In this document: positions 47,901 through 49,912 of the stretch, in pieces
How positions within the stretch are numbered: position 1 is the first letter of the stretch
How the letters are laid out: the number at the start of each line of letters is the position of its first letter
Assembly (NCBI RefSeq): GCF_000422625.1
Contig: NZ_AUGK01000008.1
Location: 62,001-126,000 of the forward strand
Source of the DNA: Adlercreutzia mucosicola DSM 19490
GTDB lineage: Bacteria > Actinomycetota > Coriobacteriia > Coriobacteriales > Eggerthellaceae
DNA: 64,000 bases
Direction of reading: 5' to 3'
Notes under the pieces: model-generated
The model's input: the letters and a program-made list of their open reading frames with translations, nothing else
The model's database searches: none
Told to the model about the DNA's origin: nothing
Program-made: the position numbers and the translations under genes

Positions 47901-49912
47901 TCATCGGGCCCGGCGGGCGGGACGACGTCGGCGCTCTCGCTCACGGGAACGAAGCGGCTCTTCAGGTTCACCACGTTGGCGTGGTACACGCTGGCGCCTT
48001 CCTCCTCGGCCAGGACCTGCAGGCGCAAATCGGCGCACACCTCGGCGTAGGTGACGGGGGCTTGGGGATCCTCGTCGGTGGGGCCGGACTCCACCACCAG
48101 CGCGTCCTCGTCGTAGGGCACCGCCACATACAGCTTGCGCGTGCTGCCTGGTTCGATAACGCCCTCATCGCCCTCGCAACGCACGCTGATGGTCCCGTCG
48201 GGTATCACCGTATAGCTAAGCGGCGCCAGATCCAGCGCCTCCAGCGTGGCCACATCGGCCGGATCGATAGATGCCAGCTGCTCGCTGGTAAGACCGGTAA
48301 CGTCCAGCACCACCGCGCCGCCCATGCCGGGCACACCGACGAACTCGCAATCGGCCAGGGCATCCACGTCGGTGATCACCGCGCCCTCGCCATCTTGATT
48401 GGCCACCCAGCCCTCGGGAGCCTCTTCGCCATCGGCGGGCAGCCGGTAGGCCGCCAGCTCGGACAGCGGCACGCCGCCTTTGCCCTGCCAGTCGGCAGGC
48501 CAGGCAGCCGTCAGCATGAAGGACGAGGCCGGCTCGGAATCGGCGGGCACCGTAAAGGCCGCCAGGGTCTTGTTCCAACCACGGCCGCGGCCGTCCATTT
48601 GAGGCATCTGAAGCGTGCCCACAGTGCGGGCATCCAGCGTGGCTCCTGTGGTTCCGGCGCTGTTCGCCACGGTAATAGAACCGATGGCGCTGCGCAGTAC
48701 GCGAGCTGTGGACACATCCGGCTCGCCCGTGGCGGGGTTCACCGCCGGCGAGGTGTAGCTGTGGAACTCGTAACCGAAGCGCACGGCCGCCGAGGCATCT
48801 TGGGGCACCGAGCCTGCGAATCCCAGCGTAAATGACGGAGCCAGGGCATCGGCTGCCAGCTGCAGGTTGCCGTCGACGCCTTCGTAACGCAGCACCACGT
48901 GTCCGCTCACGCCCGCCTGCAGATCCTCCTGGCTAATCTTGCGGTAGGCACCGGCATGCTCTTGCCACACCGACCACTGAGCCGGCACGTCATCGGCGAA
49001 CAGCGCCACGCGGGGAGCCTTCAGCTGGGCCTCGTCATCGGGGAGGCTCGCCAGCGCGCGCTCGATCAAGGCGGTGGCATCATCGGCGGTATCCGGGTCG
49101 CTGGCCTCCAATCGGGCCAGGGCCGTCTGGGCGCGCCACTCCTCTTCCGACAGCGTAGCGCCCACGGCCTCGCCCGCCTGATACAGATAGGGCAGCTCCA
49201 AGGTCAGCACCACGGGATCGTTCGCATCGGAGCCGCCGATGTGGCCGCCGGCCAAAGTCAGACCCAAGTTACCCAGATCATAGCGCACGCGCAGCTTTCG
49301 ATCTTGCAACTGATAGCCCACTGTGCTGTTCAAAGGCGCGCCCCATGCCACCAGAGCCGGGCTGATGCGGGAGGCGATGTCGTCGGGATCGGAGAAATCC
49401 CCGGCCGCACTGGGCAGCACCTCATCGGCCGCGGTCAGCCCCTCAGGCGCCAGGTCCGCAAGGTCGCTGGCGGCCAGCTGCTTGCGAGCGGCATCCCATG
49501 CCGATGGGGCCGCCTCATCGGCCCCATCCGTCTCATCGACTTCGGCAGCTTCGTCGGCCTTGGGGGCATCGCTCGAATCTGCGGCATCGGCATCGTCGCC
49601 GGCAGGCTCAGGCGAGTTGTCGCTCTCGCCGTACAGAGCACGCTCGCCCAAGGGCAGCGCCGCGCTGGGGGACGCGGGAGCCGCCTGGGCATCGGTGATC
49701 AGCGGACTGAGGCTGGTGGTGTCGAACATGGTGACGGCCAGCAGCACCGCCATAACGGCGGACACTACCCGCACCCAGCGCTTCGTGCGAAACGAAGGCG
49801 GCACGGCCGTCGCCTCGGCCGGAGAGGTGCCAAGCTCTACAGGCGCGGACACCCCCCCCCATGAGCGATTTTCCTCGATGGCCAGCGTATGATCAGTCGT
49901 CCGTTTGTCCAT
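14927..49912 (-). CDS. Giant LPQTG-anchored surface protein (adhesin-like), 11,661 residues
   Basis: One uninterrupted frame of 34,986 nt. N-terminus: about 50 mostly polar residues, hydrophobic core VVSAVMAVLLAVTMF, then a likely cleavage after DAQA. C-terminus: LPQTG (residues 11621-11625), a hydrophobic helix and RRRRKKD, the standard sortase cell-wall sorting signal. In order: acidic Asp/Gly/Ser linker (about 680-730), Asn/Tyr/Trp-rich region, a module of about 235 residues repeated five to six times (about 1490-2780), six InlB-B/Flg_new-like repeats (about 4500-5290), two more (about 7560-7800), and about ten SdrD-B/Cna-B-like repeats (8760-11600) with DxDxNG loops. Likely roles are adhesion or cell-cell contact at the surface (inference). 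No sortase gene is in the window. A G9 run at codons 18-21 can switch it off; its own promoter and terminator are visible. Confidence 0.92.
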   Translation of the reverse strand: MDKRTTDHTLAIEENRSWGGVSAPVELGTSPAEATAVPPSFRTKRWVRVVSAVMAVLLAVTMFDTTSLSPLITDAQAAPASPSAALPLGERALYGESDNSPEPAGDDADAADSSDAPKADEAAEVDETDGADEAAPSAWDAARKQLAASDLADLAPEGLTAADEVLPSAAGDFSDPDDIASRISPALVAWGAPLNSTVGYQLQDRKLRVRYDLGNLGLTLAGGHIGGSDANDPVVLTLELPYLYQAGEAVGATLSEEEWRAQTALARLEASDPDTADDATALIERALASLPDDEAQLKAPRVALFADDVPAQWSVWQEHAGAYRKISQEDLQAGVSGHVVLRYEGVDGNLQLAADALAPSFTLGFAGSVPQDASAAVRFGYEFHSYTSPAVNPATGEPDVSTARVLRSAIGSITVANSAGTTGATLDARTVGTLQMPQMDGRGRGWNKTLAAFTVPADSEPASSFMLTAAWPADWQGKGGVPLSELAAYRLPADGEEAPEGWVANQDGEGAVITDVDALADCEFVGVPGMGGAVVLDVTGLTSEQLASIDPADVATLEALDLAPLSYTVIPDGTISVRCEGDEGVIEPGSTRKLYVAVPYDEDALVVESGPTDEDPQAPVTYAEVCADLRLQVLAEEEGASVYHANVVNLKSRFVPVSESADVVPPAGPDDSEGDGKGESDGDGDGDDDGDDSDGADEGTEADNAAGQDATADNATGLAPAMRLFADMPLYATARSNVSPDTVINPHPLLLSENELVPGADTSKGELAYLVKSTDLTRMNLNMTFGFQQGWVGSMLQKTSFKVTIPYLYKEQATGAIMPAYTYEEIRRQYMNNPVNGPVGNYNSMRLVLVPDSNIFKEWDIVDDRNRRITAQNWNNSAYYPDGFTGTFTLSYRGSNGRGEMGLNFKRPEFQVKFIGDIPENTGASVQVGGSNYVYNDMSTEYTCRKDVEPGNMDDGATQARTITFIKTNLEWNTTVTNKWSPAMWDKYNYMVYRIETKNLSADADTIIDDLGYTFRMTGESYGGGGMRPEEIMAWTEDGRPVPAAHQENPSAIDDKTGKPYRLQGKPNEGGVLIYDVTALDDTIWDQLDLDKFSNINEFTSLTDKAGNPLMRPVSYQTGGMDAQITFVVTRDEGGTLVPKTDGNPDAPNNRVFLLALPYTNNFTPFTMNGVKVYPNVSLDTNSVAYFGKKAHYDEDYSWSKTLSNSDSFSEAKNGLQHTKTAFDRLSNTYRDGRSDARDRLGYLSKYRIQDIKATGNMPVSGNDLTLPYGAVINDDMPSNYELVNIEFRMKRVKQVLKLPDGTEREILNDLDDYLFLQGTDEAGKPYTANGVQFEVRSAASSTAPTSWVNLSTAPVLVGPDPNDADYDIYRVGGVTSADGIASLLEAQGVKAKPRNSTVTGSTGFVWTGNMRFPLAKELAKNSTLPLDITISGIMRAPASDGSGGRFTNTIKTDFGRKQWVVPIGDQGGYYSTAKYTSDASSANLLPESAVAPRVDAYPYDRRDDGTITWGARDGVVDAPMGQIRSGFAFHLSNASASRVEPGVFSTTVIPYVDKKKDTENNRYMLRGYETKYIVLSKDLLDHSNIKSVTVDYIDPNPSGSPASPGTYYPENAKQTFTLADLQSYAVAAPAVHGVDVPAGSILIPQDALRSRLGAAYVRSLSIDFDTFDGAVSVPTPNGGCFVALLGHTTYTGTYKVEGTFSTAYDGVSAQLSSKSHASLNVNPAKPIVYAAGFTGTPTTACTYGSWNQGRASALGAATSGFAFHLGNSSPTPLQPGHFVTSAMPLERYGATDADPGVRRGFDTSAVTISKALFDATKRTDADPATVTEIIVTALDADDQPKTYSFKGAALAGLLDADGNAVLTPDKWGKNYFSTVEVKFDYFKNNVAAGNPAGSGALVRIFGTTTWLASKLSVTGTLESQYGDPSMEVHSVGTDMTGAAVPGSPCQAILLPQNGNPVVSAYAFDRGKAGVFSAKGGTQTAPLLVKRSGYFFGLSNDSASLLQPGTFATGNIPVDQVSTTDGAGNTVVENRGFQTEKVVLGAHLFDVAQVTEVRLYALGATDPVVLAAADLERYRVKAGSAEAAQYGADAVGAVILPVGLWGDAYLQRVEVDFDRFEANVRALATPGAGDAYVLLYGAPSQLNNVTVEGKLFTRHEGDQGATNSRDKEGRGSATLSASTIEPAIAVTAGWSKDGTVYNSGVKETGAPVGGSYPYQSATPTPYRWGENPDRERAWFCYTLTNTAESSASNVYYDLSVNEQAASNVAQSPYRDVDGFMGTELVIEGFTQSAPDDPIAPNAWHHTSGDFDGIDIIEADGVTKHVFTMDDLAGYIDAGGVLRLPLHGTDPAGNAVASAKTVRLRYALFNGYVTGDRMLTAYVYGMMETHGNGLNNYSGWWSYDKWGNKTTWHPDDTMYQYRFTSGMGKFGPLDNRYNKPDGTNTITRNYTVRNYIGWFDWSTRGNAYKPAAERPVTPADNRGALDANGVPTGTTVTVAHYADGVGYEFVAKNATDSRSDTNRITYDLTQVSNKLDATAPVPGNYGFKTRTFTLGADLLELGLQRHGTAAGTSALKEIQFYFQSPVTGALETPVLITLADLQANLRDYQAADGDPFIFDMTTGVFAAEKDKYLRKVVVEYDTIDPAYEGKTLEAQFRGKSDWWNNYNNTVLLSAIMTAAQTGAIPASPGNTGRYGQDVSSRTASLSTPRPYLDIRVHEKYVDMPTGAYGKDGNSDDSAETMAVPYDRDFTVWAQLWNTDAVSYIDGADVSLNIGLGYETGIVQGPDSVTPTGSAWTGFHTTKITIAAAYLSQWENVGRLQLYGACDADTATSLKATLWPVYLNDELVGFKKSDKAIDRLTAPLPPQVEEKDEDGNPVLDADGNPVMIQPPATHPTASGPDFFPVADDGNFVLTEENLIYLGIDNLKNLTLYDWRDMKYNGVASGAQTVGFEGYSDRALGTHYTVLDGTTTVYLNNIREHALKDDGYYYRTTRHDNAEVLMSKMYFDANTRVGYNNNGDKINRFEQWAYTTDANHNYYNSYWGWGGTERDNHLEIGYKALGSYTLDLRQKRNSGNADGRGAIDVESDCHYEQQWAQYYNDPADDLYTNRYHTIDGRTYNSAAEVEFIQNLDHNAFDAYYVRVRAQALPYMRSITVKYGDGSSFTVDKAALDAAGLNSVAMGTDNRKYLRLNLLAKDGSGKHVADFSADEKNFYKHPFTAYENGGDPALADRVTQIVYRVAINQPQYTDDTKRYANQPDFGTWFLYNTLNNDAFEVTGRFYQVKSEVYSTTEVRMTLGGDTGNGAERTGHKAVVRYDDGLRNAGNAFRSVFSYQDYVQTGYNGHAHQPNKMRHLRTSARANVIETGAYTRKGHLNSWENGRDGIAGFNGSTEIKFASDQHYSVSLQRRYGSWDWNNWNGKVSFSDEIVLRDDMPVCQPDPDLEYYGFLSTGLCLVNKGGDDVLSRVSYIKFRLRKYAADGSTTERYAVIKRDAMSLVSGKSAYVYFERPNEDKAIQIQNALTAGDPVATLSLDENEFVVSYDIVMRNFGGEGDYAQEVGRHHGAEYNKNFGDIDVQVYGRPYTFLNQKATTLDDSTNYSRVFSRRYKSEVAEGTGQGFGNPDSLTPDPNGSWFGTLNPNDSYNSQYVDTDSAYLMGYLIPFGYHFSLQREHDNSSVGNMPYFAAGDNLTPAFGSFEARFQNYADGTPTNQENRLRASHINHATLTATTNANFRMQKVYIPSELLPDTPEWTKKAQVDAEGNPVLGAGNKPVLTSEDNTDWLRVKSFTFSYGSVQIKLQYDADKKAWLIQNGLHPGTYLTWQQLKDRGIVSKDRLTDGTYAGCYSIDIEAYLREQFRLYAATNGAEGIRPSTYTAVSATNLMPGFAADIATVNRTYVNTRISTLSIEYDSPNANRRRQDTMLDSNQFLSGDPTGTRGNAYNYAFAYDGVYADRTLDDFVSATATTATDLVAGNWNEYATPTGNKTGMAYSPYTWNENLAITDVQSKDPNRAPLNSSAYVSGLRHDPTAGNTLRHRLAQMETSMVRGKAVTVNGNAATVFGYDNSDTDIGAPVSYSTDSTAKDWGIPDGALYPGDYVEYTLRVGNKSAVAGSDNDVALEHVDAMFRVQKGQRIVGWEVSKKKGGDGNWVADNTTDHPVAAMIGNLDRSQLREAPQQTDLSFVPDGNGGTVEAYDENRVLLFRVGDNKWTDEGELTPAEGRTFDPGEYVTIRVITQMTGELETEDYLTSENTAANGTADTMPHRGSTVLADWFAVSAPMHGYLQYTVPGGGDADHNVWAYSNDMGGRWVNGYTTAHERTVYTIRPADPVDQFMINRNQFGSRVYSYTRFYNHLDDYTRVNSDRYEDPQRNNSRYDDPQLSFNFTGLDPSTLLMGRPRSDGDTAQLTVHNLNNPTYHTADMTVTVRLTDERGRQGFELTDTPKLATGTHDNYDIQRDADGKRVNLRYPADMPPSTDNLTNHDATLSDVVASVGNGAGSIGGGGDLEDGKDDVEKPRYTITYVIDEGGYFTVGDDRVSEMTNAEMDATATDKVTGATAWVLPGWAFDGWYVRETADDGTVTERKLENIPNALSDQDTVANLNTVAADDGGSDASGSDTLYADTTFVAKFKPSTTQVYGITYQAEANGKVSNESDGGIQVLGTAGITGSEALPNEGFIFDGWYVRTMDDEGKDVDTLVDDEHPVLTPEAAAPYVVKNADGLYTNTTFVAKFKDKSQRAFRITYTAADNGQVRTFRAAPGAGDDSTGGIEIIEGPAQTLTTPKMLCSTADGLIGGEAVADEGYSFVGWFLREEGPLGTPVDTAVGGTAQLDATTLAQVLPVDEDGLYVDATFVAKFKADTDVTYSVTYTAGAGGAVDVAKNADLMALSVKGVTGATATAQPGYVFDGWYVRETAEDGTVTERKLAGAGATLTADVAAANLAVTTLSDGDDAGEAGDAGDAGGEGDGASRAGIQAYADTTFVAKFVPAADNTYTITYEADDHGSVDIPSNTLQALSSAGATGSLATPDTGYAFAGWFKRETIVTQVPATDDEGNELHDDEGNVVMRDEITFKDTPVEGAKAQLSPDKLTPLLNTDEQGLYANTTFVAKFKADPQVTYTVTYEADGGRVDNEKNQDIQALGTEGLTGATATTTLSATDTEVPRFVGWFKRTYTTKQVPVWDTEQKVMTHEVQKPVLDADGHQAYDEDGNPITETVTEEMRDENGDLMYEEVPKTDAAGNPVQKRDEDGNLLFTEEREAHDTAITFTEEERETEGFDAEVLTPELAAPRLNKDASGLYADTIFVAKYEMGEPGGSTEEPEVPDGGGDTEMPDVPETPEKPTITNGTVHESVDTETDADRGTRPKIFIEYYDELAADWITIDELDALTKAAETDESDPRHVKVSEEGYFANSNKFRFITAVRWTYYDVPVTRDNTPNAVGASTPYALDDVALVGVARYQSNRVNGELTEWWEAAHHYVDVGYTHRHTEKTQLDFYKEGASGADGVLLTPARSHYADVENNSVLKTKADSYTEESFTVFRRTPVIRFQNQVFQTEAQVTGTAATAWNAAQKTGYIPGEQFWYKDVLWNTRRGTNTGMDVEGELYNPVFYERIPLDYLKTADGKEITADYLAQRLQKNIRWKNVFGEDVLDARTNGMKVKVTRVSEADAPELDSDIGGAMDYNMTPKGYTANRGASGKPFNDMNPVSAARETRFALFRIEWVVDPNYDGERPGSIVPDWRAEVSPVDLANHGTVCVEVGDTIELWFDVTAAVDGLPQVYGDTSKAWSGTKGSEPVYFPRVGEYWHTYADEYTGWNNHTGRIYVNPLSGGGYTASRPGIGAAYVNNGSVLMDMDSLMHESGFTAARVKNSDRWEMFDGSLTFIPGETTNQNAGENGWYTRPNSLYGADGHRGTYLDSDVRTSNYVQWTRYTPLRPSGAAELIANDLPRYVKLINSYSSGWNSDCDDSAYDRDYNELVTWPRTRGVLRTYTDEDGAATALPTKWGSATPIVWSQTRVHLQKAWLATASEMIPIADSSVAAGSNPDGTPAYESQRQYLSGRDAHEWWYEYWANRGTVRDHRGVLWGQYDVSLQYNQDYTARLQALNYGDRNLDGIEFTYIFPRGAEPKLDADGNPIVSAQVLSGVNGPTGYSNSPYTSENYATVSADEVKVEVVQTPWGDYAGYDAPAASQNPADYRNGLALKSASSPDVSGDPAVSSYEAVASADAGPRGTSYVESSQPWVLKITVTQPLGKWFGRDIDNQAANTADRDSYGGNAGYKINVNIASHIFSTNNAGYWYDRVLTRPVDTREIAGTDTASGELPSKSSAYYQLFDIDHFEGRAAWEADTNKGDGDLNNCQPFGMDYVWSARSWYANSSANMDAAYDRAYGSPNMPAVNGRTVQNNTVSLEEVAAGTRVMDTTGVQWGKAYKTSGAEGTPAYYAQTGTRARVRKPVVRTWSTIGTNGVTGPSTDYYMESEADSRQLNVHVENRYWWNRLAYNQQADHPEGDYYNYGGRWERLSHTYSVDGGQMGDIALPVVTVVLPENVAPQRADGTPYNCIPDVPQVFETTDWRLNEAYDANRDTQGLLANAKDRNDAWKDFKATVTYEKVADEENPANEQYRFVLRFEARGDVDLTGETADGYNASAPDKISVETTANGNRNREQRLRPYYTDTFKFNIITVGPSRQDADEVNRDEVIRSYENIRTYVTSKVDGYQFLADSDISGNPYQMGNLAQYRLRGCQWDDTRLDARLATYRINDRYGYWIHFTNADYYDANNNGYQTATPGVMPRHAINDGNYTRNGEPAINWLPGFTKRYNEGQNGLDSITPGTSNAGIIVEDYRFRKNFALSADASRGLNGNDTVRHTEAFARTKRDENGDKAVGVPDIREDTGIMNGLKLRVAYPTVKTEYWVSAGTGADGKTPSATGTGAYWDQSIANSSTGARNNRYYWLENDNGINFGGNAYNNAKSFEYGDTLWYTARFSNMNNGTQSSGAIKHAKLVFSLELPKEVTFYAGKTLMNSRAEVTDKNYEMYLGDQDGADSQFVVEWTHRLRTQGNRTVTETFTPKQLIDAGWTVRITHQPDYTSDDYTVSAGGANYAKPDLDDPTDVAPDNPPVKALSHEGETVVFELAPPDDATDEEFLKYDTLYDAFFDGVHPDGYLGVNDVVTLKVRTRIDNLGDGTDALDDMGATYRDRLNELRCWDGGNSTVYTTLHDTTLSWLDNTVGFNGAGWTHTFTKDILADDGVTVLHQAGDTVVKPTRSRGTGGTAQSDAAEGVFNFQPQYMERFVRWSRYNGFVRMVSDKAASTDTTTGEEIPAADYDKDGDLTDSYSYDRSGYFRVLKPSASVRGDTFIQRNLITDQDFDINLADDSHQGGDNRFVITQAINTGAAVNSFIVDWQVPYYGTSDALSYDAPLNDAKRPVVRTLPYVAAVRTGIWEVPGAEWETKQVAIDKFGNIIPDVPPSGTQTPGGATAAATAAAEEAAAVEAGSGVATDAAAAAAGAEPVVFGGHEPAARVLTPQAVAALFNDDTVPPLTAAALGASGAAAVAEETGEGGGSADGSDGAGDGSAGTDPVDPPELSGRKFQVNYDLTTVGGTSSSPGELTVRVNQELPVETGDGITGCVAKPARDYLFLGWYKKVSVEGGGTEEELVDYDIDEDGNGVLSVENVLASLNKDGDGNYTSTVYVAHFAEITYTVTYLAEYIDKTTDSTYNGPAHGTVVLSGSDGDPALSVYETSNQRAIDRLGGAKAIPDEGYVFAGWYRRTFDGDGNILKDELVTDIAQANGNSDLAEAGDWRAWVNREVSDDGAGIIYKDTTLVAKFKERPSYKDVNVKPLNEEAEIESKLRVFVLARIINPSTEAADRHRSVFGEQNGASYNDRENYAFPGTDADRDYFFGEDDADDYNTADNTEGTWVILGDPAGYAVSAKENTLIDTTEYTDRGVDIRQIRWVVKAVPEGLTGWDALMDETAARETPVPRKFRLDVDAIPTKTNTAGQVIAGTEGKQEADDFDPERLNVGWSWQTDANGDPVKDTSGKKNLIQTKSQMPSSLYDNAAGVLCHTYVLEDFVISTASLPLVGETPIGRALAGARDGDASAGGSGEATVSKEAHLNHFVSAWVRYDDTKYVGAERDRVGFYRAAEYPTLKIDMEQAYFNGNATESYTWVTGRPAIDPEASRMMRYKITLTNLSSDQLKSLGIVNGRADFCSNPDLSLVLPFVEGFGAAGMLDNNKFKYVPYDQTTSASCPLNLGYTSKAKSRDVPIMVERLDDEGNVVLDANGNPIMDPLHEDPNDPSSPIIYETIYDELATNIDTATPLWTYHIENQDASFATTSIVSKPNVSLAQPWVGGSLTVADKLGSVGSGYNRKFMDWRFTSALGGSTRGTLQMGQAVVIELMMPIRQDANTAISSDLMSATGYANKPGNYDPYIPTQQSNNKTSFVLDTRDANLDGNTNQMMLSLQLEAAGFISNSTQSQSKYSSSQLGTLYTQAINGPVGVPEGTNYTYRSQAENLGASEAIAKNYVRTVLLDVLPYNNDPKLLSGTYVPSEVDGEPGTMAKQDRGSTWNGWIEDLDSIKAWIISPTTDSNPDGRELRPDEAEIWVGPYRTDQIPDDAGGTRTKLTVLTEDSLPELWAMLSPTEKAAWLNEHRLNPTALRAEGFVPLEELKRYVEAHPDEALSLKHALRSIWVEVKKDDVILPVRGQIRLTYDMHAPLNLPKYLGSTKGDAVFDMNLDPDDKDLNPDLAERLAAVTQWNSFIQRINTNGASPTGDASARVVENAMAGAFIDAPDERGYLGDYVWIDANWDQLRNETDGTAVKDNQGRDTTMRKGPNGRYMVATDTRYNADTGEHESIYYDEDGNECLASDLFQDVDFDGEAEDPGINGVVVELLNENGLPVNRDGQVSKWIEGAAGDGSGRWVQCDQKTGEPLLNAGGGYINADAGAPLSFTTESDYYGNSGYWILSNILPGSYKLRYTFPKEYAGYTISTLYTGPDKDGDGVPDNKLDIEHREDDPDTPDVDETALVATTSKLVEVKPVEYGPEFADADNKDIFKNPDAVHAKYDADATSYIVGISAPVTVEGQVFQDDKFWGTTATGALWGVQFDGEDGTNQDLMDGYIDRQLDQTDPMLPLVTTLEEVRLGRMRVELYEYFPETETVASEPATDAEGRPAIFITGDGANCDWCAELAAGNPSGAAKEHYHHSCSEDDRLAGDALAEHLQRETIGNFKFLMKPGHYFIIRCEDHLGTRLLKPTPYLHTKDPLEMPADGEDALWDNDLYLKKYTVPNPNYNPSDPESSPTRKITKGETYPFHAKVPTDENGRAIYEEGEKWKGYKVYRKFGLGFGLGTVGYLGNYVWNDLNYDGVQGLLEPGVPGVTVTLEQYWWNPDALGTGAGAWQLVDKEVVKNDETGEREWRDKQHKTRMTNQAGQYVFAGLSTYVVDPLDTDLDKMDDEKKKYLAGYRLRIDRSNMLTLNTNWGFTYRDSATGEFGPDDETDSDIHTTVMNGPASGNPTDPTVGGMVEVPVYYLNAAGDKLPIDQELGQGSDSMIVLAGPELDDSLASNVVEVNVPGLKKPLRYDLTNPQRFENWDAGLVEIPQASITGVLWEDADYDGVRNIVDGPEDGDGDGSGDGAGDGSGDGSGDGAGDGSGDPVPPAGGEGEGGSDGTDPTEPVDPTEPTDPDHSGEIVDPDDSGELDEPIAKKDRPMADERVVLTQWYWDPAADDGAGAWLQSTTFGADLRTSHVVGTLPVQVPNPAYDPAGSGDALKPTITEQREVRVPNVTGGVAGHLVNWGADVGDGAFDKNALLAMVADVYDPQQWTELAPGEVGVFTDEDGTYNFDNLPAAYTDAEGAQYLASYRVRLYATHIDDKGTADVSDDNHWLLTRSHMGDDRTIDSDVLDRGTLTVIDRVAETGGDRGDGSRVDAGRIILAGVTDKPDRDDQGSHVPVPGQYVQSGQNTIYDWLTLRKDGEDVTVETVTGEDGAELGDRVVFRGGDIGQLPAPEGDIAGIIWNDANSNGLQDAGEPGVPSTHALKVRLDRYVPDAASADGWSLDTAWTPLYEYPGAGGHWRFEDLPSQRREADGSDTVFAYRAQVEAAPDVRNTLFIAKYQQGSDYTIDSDLRYDDSYLMNVDVDEYDVLLERRDADSFAGNVVTYAPSNNPNQGDGTTTGGTTPASLTSERASGPFTYDYDLAMLSDRASNDGGVEIPPSADIAGKVWKDTDYDGFIDEDEEIFANKTVILKRWTYDVATGQWSLADTISTQTDADGNYRFSTMPIATRVNSDSPVWSLNGYTIEINGVEEDVDATGMGGRPLTLWQQAPDPDDPTQTEDLNSKAARPASIDPSVYRELYTDGNYPVTFNVAANSGAPVFQNRIVLTQRAGENTATLPEYLVGGFDLTAPQGQEHMNAGFGQFRTSILRGVVWNDSDYNGVRDVHIDRLDGSLPLVPATPAARAVDTEAGLPGLEVRLVRYCYKDGQWVSDGNFATSYLADADPAAGLYAKAGDTASVYVKTDAEGVYEFTDLPSFVPKGRGADKDEFYLASYRVEVVRDATTGQYVVTRFHTAAATTRTDSDMTTDIDHAEGNYQVREIYDVVDAAGTVTSQRGDGRIMLSTPATATRNSQYAVRYEGLIYDLFDSFEAQRGGDAGFKMPATMVVSGTAWVDANADGVWDDEEGGLPNVAVQLRRYWYDVDRDQWRFDRTFGTDGVAETTSNAEGYWEFTRLPATGVLLPGDGIPADEGSRGVVYGYRANVVGFPDGYYPSDLNVVDDPEHDSDLDDGTTRLIPDEGHHGLIVLTSPAEDDEDDATIIAWTGASSERWSLANTHDSHHNDAGFAPKSAAVIAGKIWDDDDLNGVQDEGEIPIPLGTVYLERTKVPRAQLTVDPAEFDKQGWTITDGAPGSDLRGSDGEPLTAASWKAPTTPTVTPTPGGSTGWSQVASCRVDMEGCYSFGSLAMVDSDGLPWRYRVRYERPEGTFYAPVNLGANDDMDNDWAPDNPDVSIDAGGSPSLDVVVPRVGGTVNAYGQLWKMHQPINWTDREDEDGNPIGASVDFGFTWPPTVTIAGAVWEDEDANGLRAFRIAEDDEGDEVQAGDRVWTEPGIGEVYVELRRYWYMPAEFVGDDPFIIQPKPEAPERPTDPETPAPDEGEGTDPVDPDPSEPTDPTDPDNPDEPVEAAAVRASVLASATGERAAVPAADGGYWVYDTNFNATGSYGEVPGRYSDENGDWAFTGLPTTGEVSVDGVVHRVVFGYRVNVPVLPEGYETTLLNEGDDATVDSDLDEMNTRLIPDAPEGGLIVPSKRSDGTESELSLVQNAPGGTPRSLAVANDCLSNDAGLVPRQSVTISGVAWDDPDKDGIRDEDDEILPNLTVRLERRVVAPAETAARDDFGTYTTDGAPGSDLTAEGEPKERAGRGVVRIPAADNGAWALERPLAGDVAVGGAGDGAGAGGGVDDDTSSGDGSGDGSGGDGGSGDGDGTGGDDGSGDGTGGDDGSGDGDDADDEPKYHSYGRESSPVVSAGSSWQTVATMRTDGAGAYRFEGNPLVDGNGNAYEYRVVTDRPAEAEFVPSHAGASDNFDSDIDPLEGDDGAGATDALTVVKVRESLVNAYGQTWRASSPQHWTFETERSVDIGWWWESDSWFTKIFYKRLPQTGDTLVLGALLMLALASLALALAMRRRRKKDNERPDAV
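15038..15052 (-). other. Sortase recognition motif LPQTG of the giant protein
   Basis: Codes for LPQTG followed by about 22 hydrophobic residues and RRRRKK. Sortase would cleave between T and G and link the protein to the wall peptide. Confidence 0.93.
15511..15570 (-). repeat. Perfect 30-nt tandem duplication in an acidic linker
   Basis: 15511-15540 is repeated base for base at 15541-15570 inside a longer (Gly-Asp-Ser)-rich coding stretch (about 15490-15640). Units are multiples of three, so length changes would keep the frame. Confidence 0.85.
21049..21130 (-). repeat. Short-period Gly-Asp-Ser tandem repeat in the giant protein
   Basis: Imperfect repeats of a 15-nt unit of the type CGCCCGAGCCRTCGC, coding for GDGSGDGAGDG-like sequence directly after the fourth SdrD-like unit. 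It is a flexible linker and slippage-prone. Confidence 0.75.
26510..27236 (-). repeat. Two InlB-B/Flg_new-like repeats (second cluster) in the giant protein
   Basis: Units start FQVNYDL and YTVTYLAEY, contain FLGWYKK and FAGWYRR, and end in YVAHF and LVAKF. This matches the pattern of the six units near 34-36 kb. Confidence 0.8.
34040..36411 (-). repeat. Six InlB-B/Flg_new-like repeats in the giant protein
   Basis: Units of roughly 100-190 residues, each starting YxITY or YxVTY, with F(D/V/A)GW(Y/F)xR in the middle and ending YADTTFVAKF. This is the Listeria-Bacteroides (InlB B / Flg_new) repeat type found in many surface proteins. Lengths vary because acidic insertions with DEEGN or DADGN loops sit between the core strands. 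Confidence 0.85.
41560..45440 (-). repeat. Repeated module of about 235 residues, five to six copies, family not recognised
   Basis: Copies begin near 45440, 44720, 44045, 43380, 42600 and, weaker, 41800. Part A reads PxVxAYxFDR then SGFAFHLxN and LxPGxFxTxxIP. Part B reads RGFxTxxVxxxxxLF, VTEIxxxAL, FxxxxL, WGxxYLxxVxVxFDxF and VxGxxxT. The RGF/GF..T landmarks fall near 45220, 44520, 43835, 43110 and 42300, giving a period of about 690-805 nt. I do not recognise it as a known Pfam domain. Confidence 0.65.
49852..49860 (-). repeat. G9 homopolymer at codons 18-21 of the giant gene (candidate phase-variation tract)
   Basis: Nine C on the plus strand, so nine G in the coding strand (TCA-TGG-GGG-GGG-GTG-TCC). 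With nine the 11,661-codon frame is open. With eight, the reading becomes WGG-CPRL-stop (24 residues). With ten, it enters a frame that closes at 49608 (about 101 residues). Confidence 0.8.

Noticed and set aside
49608-49862. 84-codon frame starting at the ATG that overlaps the G9 tract
   Set aside because: Composition is Arg/Gly/His-rich and it has no ribosome site. It is best explained as the reading frame entered when the tract gains one G, not as a gene.
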